A stretch of DNA of 18,740 bases from Clostridium sp. CAG:411 (GTDB lineage: Bacteria; Bacillota; Clostridia; Lachnospirales; Lachnospiraceae): the NCBI GenBank assembly GCA_000437275.1, contig FR899635.1, forward strand, positions 1-18,740. The letters run 5' to 3'. This document shows, one piece after another, positions 1 to 7,971 of this stretch. The notes under the pieces are model-generated. The model searched no databases, was not told where the DNA came from, and saw only the letters and a list, made by a program, of their open reading frames with translations. The translations under genes and the position numbers were made by a program. Each line of letters begins with the position of its first letter. The first letter of the stretch is position 1.

Positions 1-57
1 TTGTTTCACTGTTTAATTGTCAATGTTCTTTTTGCTATATCAACAAGCAGCTTTAAT

Positions 58-86
58 ATGTTACCATACATTTTTCTGTTTGTCAA
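58..86 (-). promoter_or_regulatory. Putative sigma-A-type promoter reading out of the left edge
   Basis: On the minus strand a TTGACA -35 box (81-86) is followed after 17 nt by TAACAT (58-63), a 4/6 match to TATAAT. It lies just downstream of the tRNA-Ser gene and would drive a transcript leaving the window. Another TTGACA lies at 19-24 on the same strand, but its -10 would fall outside the window. The -35 segment resembles the one upstream of the tRNA, so further stable RNA genes to the left are likely. This is inferred from motifs only. Confidence 0.4.
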
Positions 87-116
87 CAACTTTTTTAAGT
101 TTTTTTCAAAACTTAA

Positions 117-204
117 CGGAGAAGGAGGGATTTGAACCCTCGCGCCGCGCAAACGACCTATACCCTTAGCAGGGGCACCTCTTCAGCCTCTTGAGTACTT
201 CTCC
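117..204 (-). tRNA. tRNA-Ser (anticodon GCU)
   Basis: The minus strand folds as a class II tRNA. A 7-bp acceptor stem pairs GGAGAAG (204-198) with CTTCTCC (124-118), followed by discriminator G at 117. The anticodon stem TGCCC/GGGTA encloses loop CTGCTAA with anticodon GCT, reading AGC and AGU serine codons. A long variable arm, typical of tRNA-Ser, precedes the T arm GAGGG-TTCAAAT-CCCTC. The 3' CCA is not encoded, so it must be added after transcription. The gene lies downstream of the fumarase beta gene on the same strand but has its own upstream promoter. Confidence 0.96.
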
Positions 205-254
205 GAACTGAACTTATTTGTTCAATATTTATTTCTGCGTCAAACGCATTTACA

Positions 255-283
255 AGTTTAGCACAGCACTATATGTTTGTCAA
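255..283 (-). promoter_or_regulatory. Promoter of tRNA-Ser
   Basis: On the minus strand TTGACA (278-283) and TAAACT (255-260) are separated by 17 nt. The -10 is preceded by TGC, giving an extended -10. The -35 begins about 10 nt after the fumarase beta stop codon. Predicted transcription starts near 248, leaving a 5' leader of about 44 nt before the mature tRNA. Confidence 0.6.
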
Positions 284-292
284 TAAGTTTTT

Positions 293-844
293 TTAACTTT
301 TTTTATATTTTTCTGTCGCAGTTTCGTATAGGTTGTTTCCGTCCTTGTCAATTACCACAATTACAGGTAAATCTTCTACCTCTAACCTTCTAATTGCTTC
401 TGTTCCTAAATCATCATATGCAATTACTTCTGATTTTTTTATGCATTTGGATAGTAAAGCTCCTGCTCCTCCAACTGCTGCAAAATAAACTGCATGATTC
501 TTTTTAATTGCCTCAATTACCTCCGGACTTCTTTTTCCTTTTCCTATCATGCCTTTTAATCCATTTGCCAACATTAAAGGTGTATATTTATCCATTCGGC
601 TACTGGTTGTAGGTCCTGCTGAACCAATTACCTGTCCTTCTTTTGCAGGAGATGGTCCAAGATAATACACAATATTATTCTGTAGAGAAAATGCTGGTTC
701 TTCCCCATTATTCATTGCCTCAAACATTCTTTTATGTGCTGCATCTCTTGCGGTGTATATTACCCCTGATATATATACATAATCACCAGCTGCTAAATCA
801 TTTATAATTTCATCATTAATTGGTGCTACAATATGCTTTTCCAT
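293..844 (-). CDS. fumB: Class I fumarate hydratase, beta (C-terminal) subunit
   Basis: The 183-aa product matches the C-terminal half of oxygen-sensitive class I fumarases and tartrate dehydratases, which in many anaerobes is a separate subunit. The family signature GSAGPTTSSRMD (residues 74-85) carries substrate-binding Thr, Ser and Arg residues, and a GKGK stretch follows at 101-104. It would pair with the alpha subunit encoded 97 nt upstream on the same strand to interconvert fumarate and malate in the cytoplasm. A GGAG ribosome binding site lies about 7 nt before the ATG. Sequence alone does not separate fumarase from the related tartrate dehydratase, but the lone alpha/beta pair with no tartrate genes favours fumarase. 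The symbol is a convenience: naming of split class I fumarases varies. Confidence 0.9.
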   Translation of the reverse strand: MEKHIVAPINDEIINDLAAGDYVYISGVIYTARDAAHKRMFEAMNNGEEPAFSLQNNIVYYLGPSPAKEGQVIGSAGPTTSSRMDKYTPLMLANGLKGMIGKGKRSPEVIEAIKKNHAVYFAAVGGAGALLSKCIKKSEVIAYDDLGTEAIRRLEVEDLPVIVVIDKDGNNLYETATEKYKKS

Positions 845-941
845 ATTTTATCTCCATTCTTTTTCTTTATTGTTACTGTTCAGAATGTATTTTATTTCTT
901 ACAACAGAATTTTTAGTAGTAACATTCCTGATTCATTTTGA

Positions 942-1784
942 CTAGATAATTCTTTTTATATGTCTGTTTACGTGACAGCAAATATTGATTGCCACTGGCA
1001 ACCCTGCTATATGCGTAGGGTATGTTTCTACATTTACACCAAGGGCAGTATTTCTTCCACCCAAACCTCCTGGACCAAATCCCAATGCGTTTATTTTTTC
1101 AAGAAGTTCTGCTTCCAACTCTGCTACATATGGTATTGTAGATGTTTCTGTTAAATCTCTTGTAAGTGCCTTTTTGGCTAGAATCGCACATTTTTCAAAC
1201 GTTCCACCAATACCCACTCCAACGACCATTGGTGGACAGGCATTCGGACCTGCTAACCGTACTGTTTCAATTACAGCTTCTTTTACGCCCTCTATACCAT
1301 CCGCTGGCTTTAACATGCAAATACGGCTCATATTTTCGCTTCCAAATCCTTTTGGTGCTACTGTAATTTCTACCTGCTCCCCTGGTACAATTTCATAATG
1401 GATAATTCCAGGTGTATTGTCTTTTGTATTCTCTCGCAACAATGGATCTTTTACCACTGATTTTCTAAGATAACCATCCACATATCCCTGTCTGATTCCT
1501 TCATTTATGGCATCCTCTAGATTCTCGCCTTCAATATGCACATCCTGACCGATTTTTATAAATACAATTGCCATTCCTGTATCCTGGCATATAGGTATAC
1601 TCTCCTGTTTTGCAATTTGCATATTTTCTTGTAGTTGTCCTAATATTTTTTTTCCAACTTCAGACTCCTCGGTATTTTCTGCATTTGAAATTGCACCTAC
1701 TACATCATCTGCTAACTGCAAATTTGCCTCAATACACATTTCCTTAATATTTGATGTTATTTCATTTGTATGTATTGTTCTCAT
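942..1784 (-). CDS. fumA: Class I fumarate hydratase, alpha (N-terminal, 4Fe-4S) subunit
   Basis: This 280-aa protein is the Fe-S cluster subunit of a two-part class I fumarase. Three conserved cysteines expected to hold a [4Fe-4S] cluster are visible: C66 in PICQDTG, C183 in GPNACPPM and one of C269/C270 in INICCHVNRH. The glycine-rich GVGIGGTFEKC segment (189-199) is also typical. The reaction is reversible hydration of fumarate to L-malate, usually feeding the reductive branch of the TCA pathway in anaerobes. A GGAGG ribosome binding site (1791-1795) precedes the ATG. An intrinsic terminator lies only about 37 nt upstream of the start codon, inside what must be the transcribed leader, so expression may depend on read-through or attenuation. 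The beta subunit gene follows on the same strand. Confidence 0.92.
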   Translation of the reverse strand: MRTIHTNEITSNIKEMCIEANLQLADDVVGAISNAENTEESEVGKKILGQLQENMQIAKQESIPICQDTGMAIVFIKIGQDVHIEGENLEDAINEGIRQGYVDGYLRKSVVKDPLLRENTKDNTPGIIHYEIVPGEQVEITVAPKGFGSENMSRICMLKPADGIEGVKEAVIETVRLAGPNACPPMVVGVGIGGTFEKCAILAKKALTRDLTETSTIPYVAELEAELLEKINALGFGPGGLGGRNTALGVNVETYPTHIAGLPVAINICCHVNRHIKRII

Positions 1785-1820
1785 ATTTTTCCTCCATGCT
1801 AATCTTGGGTTTCTTTTATT

Positions 1821-1869
1821 AAAAAACGGAAAAGACCTCTGTTTGGTGTTTCCCGCATAGAAGTCTTTT
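1821..1869 (-). terminator. Intrinsic terminator between gyrA and fumA
   Basis: In minus-strand RNA an 11-bp stem pairs AAAAGACUUCU with AGAGGUCUUUU (1869-1859 with 1840-1830), including one U-G wobble, around an 18-nt loop. It is followed by CCG and a run of six U (1826-1821). A short GGA/UCC extension at the base is possible. In the plus-strand direction the wobble becomes a C-A mismatch and no U-run follows, so the element is directional. It could end gyrA transcripts, attenuate fumA, or do both. Confidence 0.75.
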
Positions 1870-1873
1870 GTCC

Positions 1874-2084
1874 TACTTATTTGTTATTTACAAAACTACA
1901 TGATGCCAAAGCCAACTGCTCATTTGGGTTTACACAATCAAGCATTTGACTTTAGCACATTTCAAACATGAGAAAATAGCAATTTACACCGTAAATTAAT
2001 ATATTTCAAATGTTTGCAGAATTGCAGATGCTATACTAACAGCGCAATCCTTATTATCTAATACCAAAGTTAAATGTGTTTACA
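1874..2084 (-). other. Structured leader / 3' region between gyrA and fumA
   Basis: No gene was found in these 211 nt. Several hairpins are visible in minus-strand orientation: ATTGC/GCAAT enclosing GCTGT-TAGT-ATAGC (about 2025-2048), and CAAACAT/ATGTTTG (arms 2010-2016 and 1964-1970) enclosing AATTTAC-GGT-GTAAATT (1997-1981). A candidate promoter TTGAAA (2004-2009) with a 17-nt spacer and TAAATT (1981-1986) would start transcription near 1974. That would give fumA a leader of about 190 nt containing the terminator. I do not recognise a known riboswitch or T-box here. Confidence 0.35.
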
Positions 2085-4607
2085 TTATTCTTGCGTATTG
2101 TTTTCTTCCAGTAATTCAGCTTCTAAACGTTCTAATACTTGATCTTGTGTTGTTGCATCATTACTTTCTCTTACCTTTGCAATACTTGCAACTTTAATAT
2201 CTGAATCTCGGTCAATATTCATCAATTTTACTCCTGATGTGATTCTGCCTAATTCAGAAATTTGATTACACATTGTACGAATGATGATACCTTCTGTAGT
2301 AATCAGCATAATTTCGTTATCTTCATTTACAGCCTTAACACCTACTATGTTTCCTGTTTTTTCTGTAATTTTATAACATTTTACACCTTTTCCGCCTCTG
2401 TATTGTAATGAAAATTCTTCTAATGCTGTTCGTTTACCTAATCCATTTTCAGAAACAATTAACAAATGACTTCCCTGGGTCTGTAGCTGCATACCAACTA
2501 CTTCATCCTGATCTGTCAGGTTAATTCCAATTACACCCATTGATGTTCTACCTGTTGGACGAACGTCATTTTCACTAAAGCGTATACACATTCCATATTT
2601 TGTCACTAAGAAAATATCTTTTTTACCGTTGGTAACTTTTACTTCGATCAATTCATCATCATCACGTAAATTGATGGCCTGCAATCCTGATTTTCTTACT
2701 TTCGAATAGTCTGTAAGAGATGTTTTCTTAACAATACCTTTTTTCGTAGCCATAAATAAGTATTTATGGTCTGGATAATCCCTAATTGGAATTACCGCCG
2801 TAATTCGTTCATTTGGCTGTAACTGTAAGAGATTTACTAATGCAGTTCCTCTTGCAGTTCTACTTGCCTCTGGAATCTCATATGCCTTAATTCGATAGAC
2901 TCTTCCCATGTTAGTAAAGAAGTTTACATAATGATGCGTTGTTGTCATCAAAAGATCTTCTATATAGTCTTCCTCTAAGGTCTGCATTCCTTTGATACCT
3001 TTTCCTCCACGATTCTGACTCTTAAAATTGTCAATTGTCATACGCTTGATATAACCAAGACTGGTTCTGGCTATTACTGTATTTTCGCGTGGAATCAAGT
3101 CTTCATTTGTAAGATCAAACTCGTCATAGCCGATAGAAGTTCTTCTGTCATCTCCATATTTGTCGCGAATTAATATAATTTCCTCTTTTACCACATTTAA
3201 TAATAATTTTTTGTCTCCCAAAATAGCTTTATATTCAGCTATCTTTTTCAACAATGCAGCATGTTCGTCTTCAATCTTTTCGCGTTCCAAACCAGTAAGC
3301 GCGCGTAGACGCATATCTACGATAGCACTTGCCTGTATATCATCCAATTCAAAGCGCTCAATTAAGCGTTCTTTTGCCTCTGCAGTATTTCTGGATGCAC
3401 GAATAATGGAAATCACTTCATCAATATTATCAAGTGCAATTAAGTAACCACTTAATATATGATCTCGCTCTTCTGCTTTATTTAAGTCATATTGTGTTCT
3501 TCTTGTTACAACTTCCTCCTGATGCTTTAAATAATACTCAAGCATTTCCAAAAGGCTCATTATCTTTGGTTCGTTATTTACTAATGCCAGCATAATAACG
3601 CCAAACGTATCCTGTAACTGTGTATGTTTATATAATTGATTTAACAATACGTTTGCATTTACATCACGACGCAATTCAATTACAATTCGCATACCATCGC
3701 GGTCAGATTCGTCACGAAGCTCTGTAATTCCATCAATTTTTTTCGTTTTATGCAACTCTGCAATCTTTTCAATTAAACGCGCCTTATTTACCATAAATGG
3801 TAATTCAGATACAATAATTCTACTCTTTCCATTTGGCATCGTCTCAATATCTGTAACTGCACGAACTTTTATTTTTCCTCGTCCAGTACGATATGCATGT
3901 TCAATTCCGCGTGTACCTAAAATTGATGCTCCCGTAGGGAAATCAGGTCCTTTAATAATCTCCATGACTTCCTCAATTGTAGTTGCTCGATCTTCCTCTA
4001 CCATATTGTCAATAATCTTAACAACCGCATTTATTACCTCTCGCAAATTGTGAGGTGGAATGTTTGTCGCCATTCCTACTGCAATACCAGAAGTTCCATT
4101 GACCAAAAGGTTTGGAAAACGTGATGGAAGTACCAATGGTTCTTTTTCTGTTTCATCAAAGTTTGGCGCAAAATCGACTGTATCTTTATTGATGTCCGAT
4201 AACATCTCAACAGAAATTTTGCTTAAACGAGCCTCTGTGTATCGCATGGCTGCTGCGCCATCTCCATCCACAGAACCAAAGTTTCCGTGTCCATCCACAA
4301 GCGGATATCGAGTAGACCAATCCTGTGCCAAATTTACCAATGCACCATAAATTGAGCTATCTCCGTGTGGATGGTATTTACCCATTGTATCACCAACGAT
4401 ACGGGCACACTTACGATGTGGCTTATCCGGTCCGTTGTTCAACTCTATCATTGCATATAAGATTCGTCTCTGTACAGGTTTTAAACCATCTCTTACATCT
4501 GGCAAAGCACGCGCCGCAATAACAGACATGGCATAATCAATATAGGATTTTTCCATCGTCTTTTTTAAATCGACTTCATGCACTTTATCAAAGATATTCT
4601 CATCCAT
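2085..4607 (-). CDS. gyrA: DNA gyrase subunit A
   Basis: GyrA is the DNA cleavage and rejoining subunit of the A2B2 gyrase that introduces negative supercoils. The 840-aa length is typical. The catalytic tyrosine is Y123 in MRYTEARLSK. The quinolone-determining region reads HPHGDSSIYGAL (residues 79-90), with serine at the E. coli Ser83 position (S84) and glycine at the Asp87 position (G88). The C-terminal domain shows the gyrase-specific GyrA box QNRGGKG (531-537), separating it from ParC, and a related YRGGKG repeat later. The tail is rich in Glu. A GGAGG site lies about 7 nt before the ATG. gyrB lies 101 nt upstream on the same strand with no visible terminator between, so co-transcription is likely. 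Confidence 0.98.
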   Translation of the reverse strand: MDENIFDKVHEVDLKKTMEKSYIDYAMSVIAARALPDVRDGLKPVQRRILYAMIELNNGPDKPHRKCARIVGDTMGKYHPHGDSSIYGALVNLAQDWSTRYPLVDGHGNFGSVDGDGAAAMRYTEARLSKISVEMLSDINKDTVDFAPNFDETEKEPLVLPSRFPNLLVNGTSGIAVGMATNIPPHNLREVINAVVKIIDNMVEEDRATTIEEVMEIIKGPDFPTGASILGTRGIEHAYRTGRGKIKVRAVTDIETMPNGKSRIIVSELPFMVNKARLIEKIAELHKTKKIDGITELRDESDRDGMRIVIELRRDVNANVLLNQLYKHTQLQDTFGVIMLALVNNEPKIMSLLEMLEYYLKHQEEVVTRRTQYDLNKAEERDHILSGYLIALDNIDEVISIIRASRNTAEAKERLIERFELDDIQASAIVDMRLRALTGLEREKIEDEHAALLKKIAEYKAILGDKKLLLNVVKEEIILIRDKYGDDRRTSIGYDEFDLTNEDLIPRENTVIARTSLGYIKRMTIDNFKSQNRGGKGIKGMQTLEEDYIEDLLMTTTHHYVNFFTNMGRVYRIKAYEIPEASRTARGTALVNLLQLQPNERITAVIPIRDYPDHKYLFMATKKGIVKKTSLTDYSKVRKSGLQAINLRDDDELIEVKVTNGKKDIFLVTKYGMCIRFSENDVRPTGRTSMGVIGINLTDQDEVVGMQLQTQGSHLLIVSENGLGKRTALEEFSLQYRGGKGVKCYKITEKTGNIVGVKAVNEDNEIMLITTEGIIIRTMCNQISELGRITSGVKLMNIDRDSDIKVASIAKVRESNDATTQDQVLERLEAELLEENNTQE

Positions 4608-4708
4608 CTAACTGCCTCCATTTTTCTATGCTTTTGAAAAATTAAATTTTCTACAAAAGTATTTTTTATTACGCAAATTAATACTTCTTTTCAAACTGAT
4701 AAAACCTG

Positions 4709-6619
4709 TTATATATCCAGATTTTCAACAAATTTAGCATTCTCTGAAATAAATTCACGTCTTGGCTCTACTTTATCTCCCATCAATGTTGTAAATGTAA
4801 CATCAATTTCAGATTCTTGTTCTTCATCCATTACAACCTTTAGAAGCACTCTCTTTTCTGGGTCCATTGTAGTATCCCAAAGCTGCTCTGCATCCATCTC
4901 TCCAAGACCTTTGTATCGCTGAATCTTGTTGTTATTATCTCTACCAATTTCACCTAAAATATTATTTAGTTCTGCATCACTATATGCATAATATGTCTTT
5001 TTATTACGCTCCACTTTATAAAGTGGTGGCTGTGCCAGATAAACATATCCCTGTTTGATTAAGTCTGGCATAAAACGGTAAAAGAATGTTAAGAGCAAGG
5101 TACTGATATGTGCTCCATCCACATCGGCATCGGTCATAATAATAATTTTATGATAACGCAATTTGGATATATCAAAATCATCATGAATTCCTGTACCAAA
5201 AGCTGTAATCATTGCCTTGATTTCTTCATTTGTCAGGATTCTGTCTAAACGTGCCTTCTCAACATTTAAAATCTTACCTCTCAGTGGTAAGATTGCCTGC
5301 GTTGCTCTGGAACGTGCAGTTTTAGCACTACCACCGGCAGAATCTCCCTCGACAATATAAATTTCGCAGTTTTCTGGATTTTTGTCCGAACAATCCGCTA
5401 ATTTTCCAGGAAGGCTCATGCCTTCTAATGCAGTTTTTCTTCTTGTTAAATCACGAGCTTTACGTGCTGCATCTCTAGCACGTTGTGCCATAACCGCTTT
5501 TTCGCAAATAGATTTTCCAACATTTGGATTCTGCTCCAAAAAGTAGGTTAATTGCTCACTAAAAATACTATCTACTGCACCACGAGCTTCGCTGTTTCCT
5601 AATTTTTGTTTTGTCTGTCCTTCAAACTGTGGTTCTCCGATTTTTACACTGATAATTGCAGTTAATCCCTCTCGAATGTCCTCACCTGAAAGATTCTGCT
5701 CATTATCTTTTAAGAATTTTTGATTTCTTGCATAGTCATTAAATGTCTTTGTCAAAGCATTTCTAAAACCAACCATATGGGTACCACCCTCTGGTGTAGT
5801 AATATTATTTACAAAGCTATAACAACTTTCGGTATAAGAATCATTATGCTGAAAAGCAATCTCCACACTTACACCATTTTTTTCGCCTTCACAATAAATG
5901 ATTTCATCATATAAAGCCTCTTTGTGACGGTTTAAATACTGTACATATTCCTTAATTCCGCCCTCATAATGAAATTCTCTTGTTTTTGGTTCTTCTAGAC
6001 GCATATCTGTCAATGTAATTTTTAATCCTTTTGTTAAAAATGCCATTTCCCGCAAACGCTGTCTTAATGTATCATAATCGAAAACAGTCTCCTCAAACAT
6101 AAGCTTGTCTGGAAGGAAAGTAACCTTAGTTCCTCTACGTTCGGTATCTCCAACTACTTTTAGCGGATACATTACCTTTCCTCTTTCATATCTTTGCTTG
6201 TAAATCTTGCCTTCTTTGTAAATTTCCACCTCAAGCCATTCTGATAATGCGTTTACAACAGATGCACCAACACCATGTAATCCTCCGGATACCTTATATC
6301 CTCCACCACCGAATTTACCACCTGCATGCAAAATAGTAAATACGACCTCAACAGCAGGTAAGCCTGCTTTATGGTTAATGCCAACTGGAATACCACGTCC
6401 ATTATCAACAACAGTGATCGAATTATCTGCATTGATTGTCACATTGATTTCTGTACAATAACCTGCTAATGCCTCATCCACAGAGTTATCTACGATTTCA
6501 TAAACTAAGTGATGCAATCCTCTTATGGATGTACTTCCAATGTACATACCTGGTCTCTTTCGTACTGCTTCCAATCCTTCCAAAATCTGTATCTGGTCAG
6601 CACCATACTCCTGATTCAT
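4709..6619 (-). CDS. gyrB: DNA gyrase subunit B
   Basis: GyrB is the ATPase subunit of gyrase. The 636-aa length fits the short Gram-positive form. The GHKL ATPase shows catalytic Glu41 in EIVDNSVDEA, ATP-site DNGRGIP (72-78) and GGLHGVG (112-118). The TOPRIM domain has EGDSAGG starting at Glu424 and DADVDGAH (497-504), whose acidic residues bind Mg2+. QRYKGLGEM follows near the C-terminus. The AGGAGG ribosome binding site (6626-6631) overlaps the recF stop codon, so translation is probably coupled to recF. The order recF-gyrB-gyrA is the usual origin-proximal arrangement; the small remB/yaaB gene seen between recF and gyrB in Bacillus is absent. Confidence 0.98.
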   Translation of the reverse strand: MNQEYGADQIQILEGLEAVRKRPGMYIGSTSIRGLHHLVYEIVDNSVDEALAGYCTEINVTINADNSITVVDNGRGIPVGINHKAGLPAVEVVFTILHAGGKFGGGGYKVSGGLHGVGASVVNALSEWLEVEIYKEGKIYKQRYERGKVMYPLKVVGDTERRGTKVTFLPDKLMFEETVFDYDTLRQRLREMAFLTKGLKITLTDMRLEEPKTREFHYEGGIKEYVQYLNRHKEALYDEIIYCEGEKNGVSVEIAFQHNDSYTESCYSFVNNITTPEGGTHMVGFRNALTKTFNDYARNQKFLKDNEQNLSGEDIREGLTAIISVKIGEPQFEGQTKQKLGNSEARGAVDSIFSEQLTYFLEQNPNVGKSICEKAVMAQRARDAARKARDLTRRKTALEGMSLPGKLADCSDKNPENCEIYIVEGDSAGGSAKTARSRATQAILPLRGKILNVEKARLDRILTNEEIKAMITAFGTGIHDDFDISKLRYHKIIIMTDADVDGAHISTLLLTFFYRFMPDLIKQGYVYLAQPPLYKVERNKKTYYAYSDAELNNILGEIGRDNNNKIQRYKGLGEMDAEQLWDTTMDPEKRVLLKVVMDEEQESEIDVTFTTLMGDKVEPRREFISENAKFVENLDI

Positions 6620-6629
6620 ATGCTTCCTC

Positions 6630-7718
6630 CTAATTCTTTTCCTGATTCACTGTTCCATTTGTTACTTTATATACTTGATTTACCTTGATACGTTCTTTTA
6701 TAAACTCTTCCAAACCCGTACAAGTAATAATCGTCTGAATGTCTTTTATACTGTCCAACAAATAATGTTGCCGATTGCGGTCCAACTCGGATAACACATC
6801 ATCTAACAACAATACCGGGCGTTCCCCTACTATCTGCTTTACAATTTCAATTTCAGCAAGTTTCAATGATAATGCAGATGTACGTTGTTGCCCCTGCGAA
6901 CCGTATTTACGAATATCAATGTCATTTATCATAAAAGAAATATCATCTCTATGAGGACCAACGCTGGTAACTTTCTGGTACAAGTCTTTCTCACGATTTT
7001 TTTCTAACATAGTTCGAAAAGACGAAACGGATGTACTAAACTCGCATCCAAGAACTAACTTTTCTTTTCCACCAGACAATTTATGATGTATTGATGCAAT
7101 TACCTCATTGAGTTGTTCCATGTGTTTTTCGCGACGTCGAATAATTCGACAACCATATTCCACCAATTGTTCATCCCATATATCTAACGTAGGCAATAAG
7201 CTTTGGTCATAGGTGATTTGTTTTAACAGATTATTTCTTTGTTCCATTACTTTGTTGTATTTTGCCAAATCATGATAATACACCCGATCAAGCTGACAAA
7301 GCTCCATATCCAAAAAACGCCTTCGCCCACTAGGACCATGCTTGATAATGCCTAAGTCCTCTGGAGAAAAAAATACAATGTTTACCAATCCGATCAATTC
7401 ACTGGAACGTCGGATTGGAATCCCATCAATGGCAACACCTTTTGGTTTACTCCGTTTTAAATGCATATCAATTTTTCTGGTTACACCTTTTTTTTCAATT
7501 AGCATACGGATATGTGCCTCTTTTTCGTTTAGCTTAATAATTTCCTTTTCTTTGCTACCCTTATGAGATTTCATCATTCCGCAGTAATAAAGTGCTTCCA
7601 AAATATTGGTCTTTCCCTGTGCATTATCGCCATACAAAATATTTTTTTCCGGATGGAACTCCATGGATAAATATTCATAATTTCTAAAATTACTCAACTC
7701 AATTGATTTTATATACAT
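6630..7718 (-). CDS. recF: DNA replication and repair protein RecF
   Basis: RecF is an SMC-like ABC ATPase that acts with RecO and RecR to load RecA at single-strand gaps. At 362 aa it is full length. Walker A is GDNAQGKT (30-37), the ABC signature region is SQGQQR (274-279), and Walker B is VLLLDD ending at D306-D307, followed by the D-loop SELD. The N-terminus MYIKSIELSNFRNY is the classic RecF start. The ATG lies 7 nt after the yaaA stop codon; the ribosome binding site (a weak GTGGGATAG-like stretch) lies within the end of yaaA, implying translational coupling. gyrB follows after 10 nt. Confidence 0.97.
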   Translation of the reverse strand: MYIKSIELSNFRNYEYLSMEFHPEKNILYGDNAQGKTNILEALYYCGMMKSHKGSKEKEIIKLNEKEAHIRMLIEKKGVTRKIDMHLKRSKPKGVAIDGIPIRRSSELIGLVNIVFFSPEDLGIIKHGPSGRRRFLDMELCQLDRVYYHDLAKYNKVMEQRNNLLKQITYDQSLLPTLDIWDEQLVEYGCRIIRRREKHMEQLNEVIASIHHKLSGGKEKLVLGCEFSTSVSSFRTMLEKNREKDLYQKVTSVGPHRDDISFMINDIDIRKYGSQGQQRTSALSLKLAEIEIVKQIVGERPVLLLDDVLSELDRNRQHYLLDSIKDIQTIITCTGLEEFIKERIKVNQVYKVTNGTVNQEKN

Positions 7719-7725
7719 ATTGCAT

Positions 7726-7935
7726 CTATCCCACTATCTGAATCTGTTCACCCTCAAATTCGACTATATCACCGTTACGCAGTTTCTTTCCACGTTGATA
7801 CTCCACTTCTCCATTTACACGAACAAGACCTTCCTGAATTACAATTTTTGCATCTAATCCAGATGGAACAAAACCGGCTGCTTTTAATGCCTGTCCCAAT
7901 TTAATATATTCATCCCTAAGCTTTATTGTCTCCAT
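7726..7935 (-). CDS. yaaA: Small S4-domain RNA-binding protein YaaA/RlbA family
   Basis: The 69-aa product is a single S4 fold. It has an alpha segment with IKLGQALKAAGF, then IVIQEGLVRVNGEVEYQRGKKLRNGD (written here in two parts: IVIQEGLVRVNG at 31-42 and GKKLRNGD), and a C-terminal beta strand VEFEGEQIQIV. Genes of this family sit between dnaN and recF in many Bacillota and bind RNA, probably in ribosome assembly; the precise role here is inferred from position and fold. A GGAG site lies about 8 nt before the ATG. It is 36 nt after dnaN and 7 nt before recF, so it belongs to that operon. Confidence 0.9.
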   Translation of the reverse strand: METIKLRDEYIKLGQALKAAGFVPSGLDAKIVIQEGLVRVNGEVEYQRGKKLRNGDIVEFEGEQIQIVG

Positions 7936-7971
7936 TTACATACTCCAATCTGGAAAAATATTCCTGTACTG

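Noticed and set aside
95..116. AT-only palindrome after tRNA-Ser as a terminator
   Set aside because: The 9-bp stem is entirely A-T and no U-run follows on the minus strand, so termination is not supported.
960..1398. Plus-strand open frames opposite fumA (960-1154, 985-1398, 1166-1366)
   Set aside because: They are antisense to a well-supported Fe-S fumarase subunit, lack ribosome binding sites and have no recognisable protein features.
1874..2084. 6S RNA, T-box or known riboswitch in the gyrA-fumA gap
   Set aside because: I see no T-box sequence, no matching riboswitch core and no long closing stem with a central bubble; only left as an unidentified structured leader.
2085..4607. The A subunit being ParC (topoisomerase IV)
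   Set aside because: The GyrA box QNRGGKG and adjacency to gyrB and recF identify it as gyrase A.
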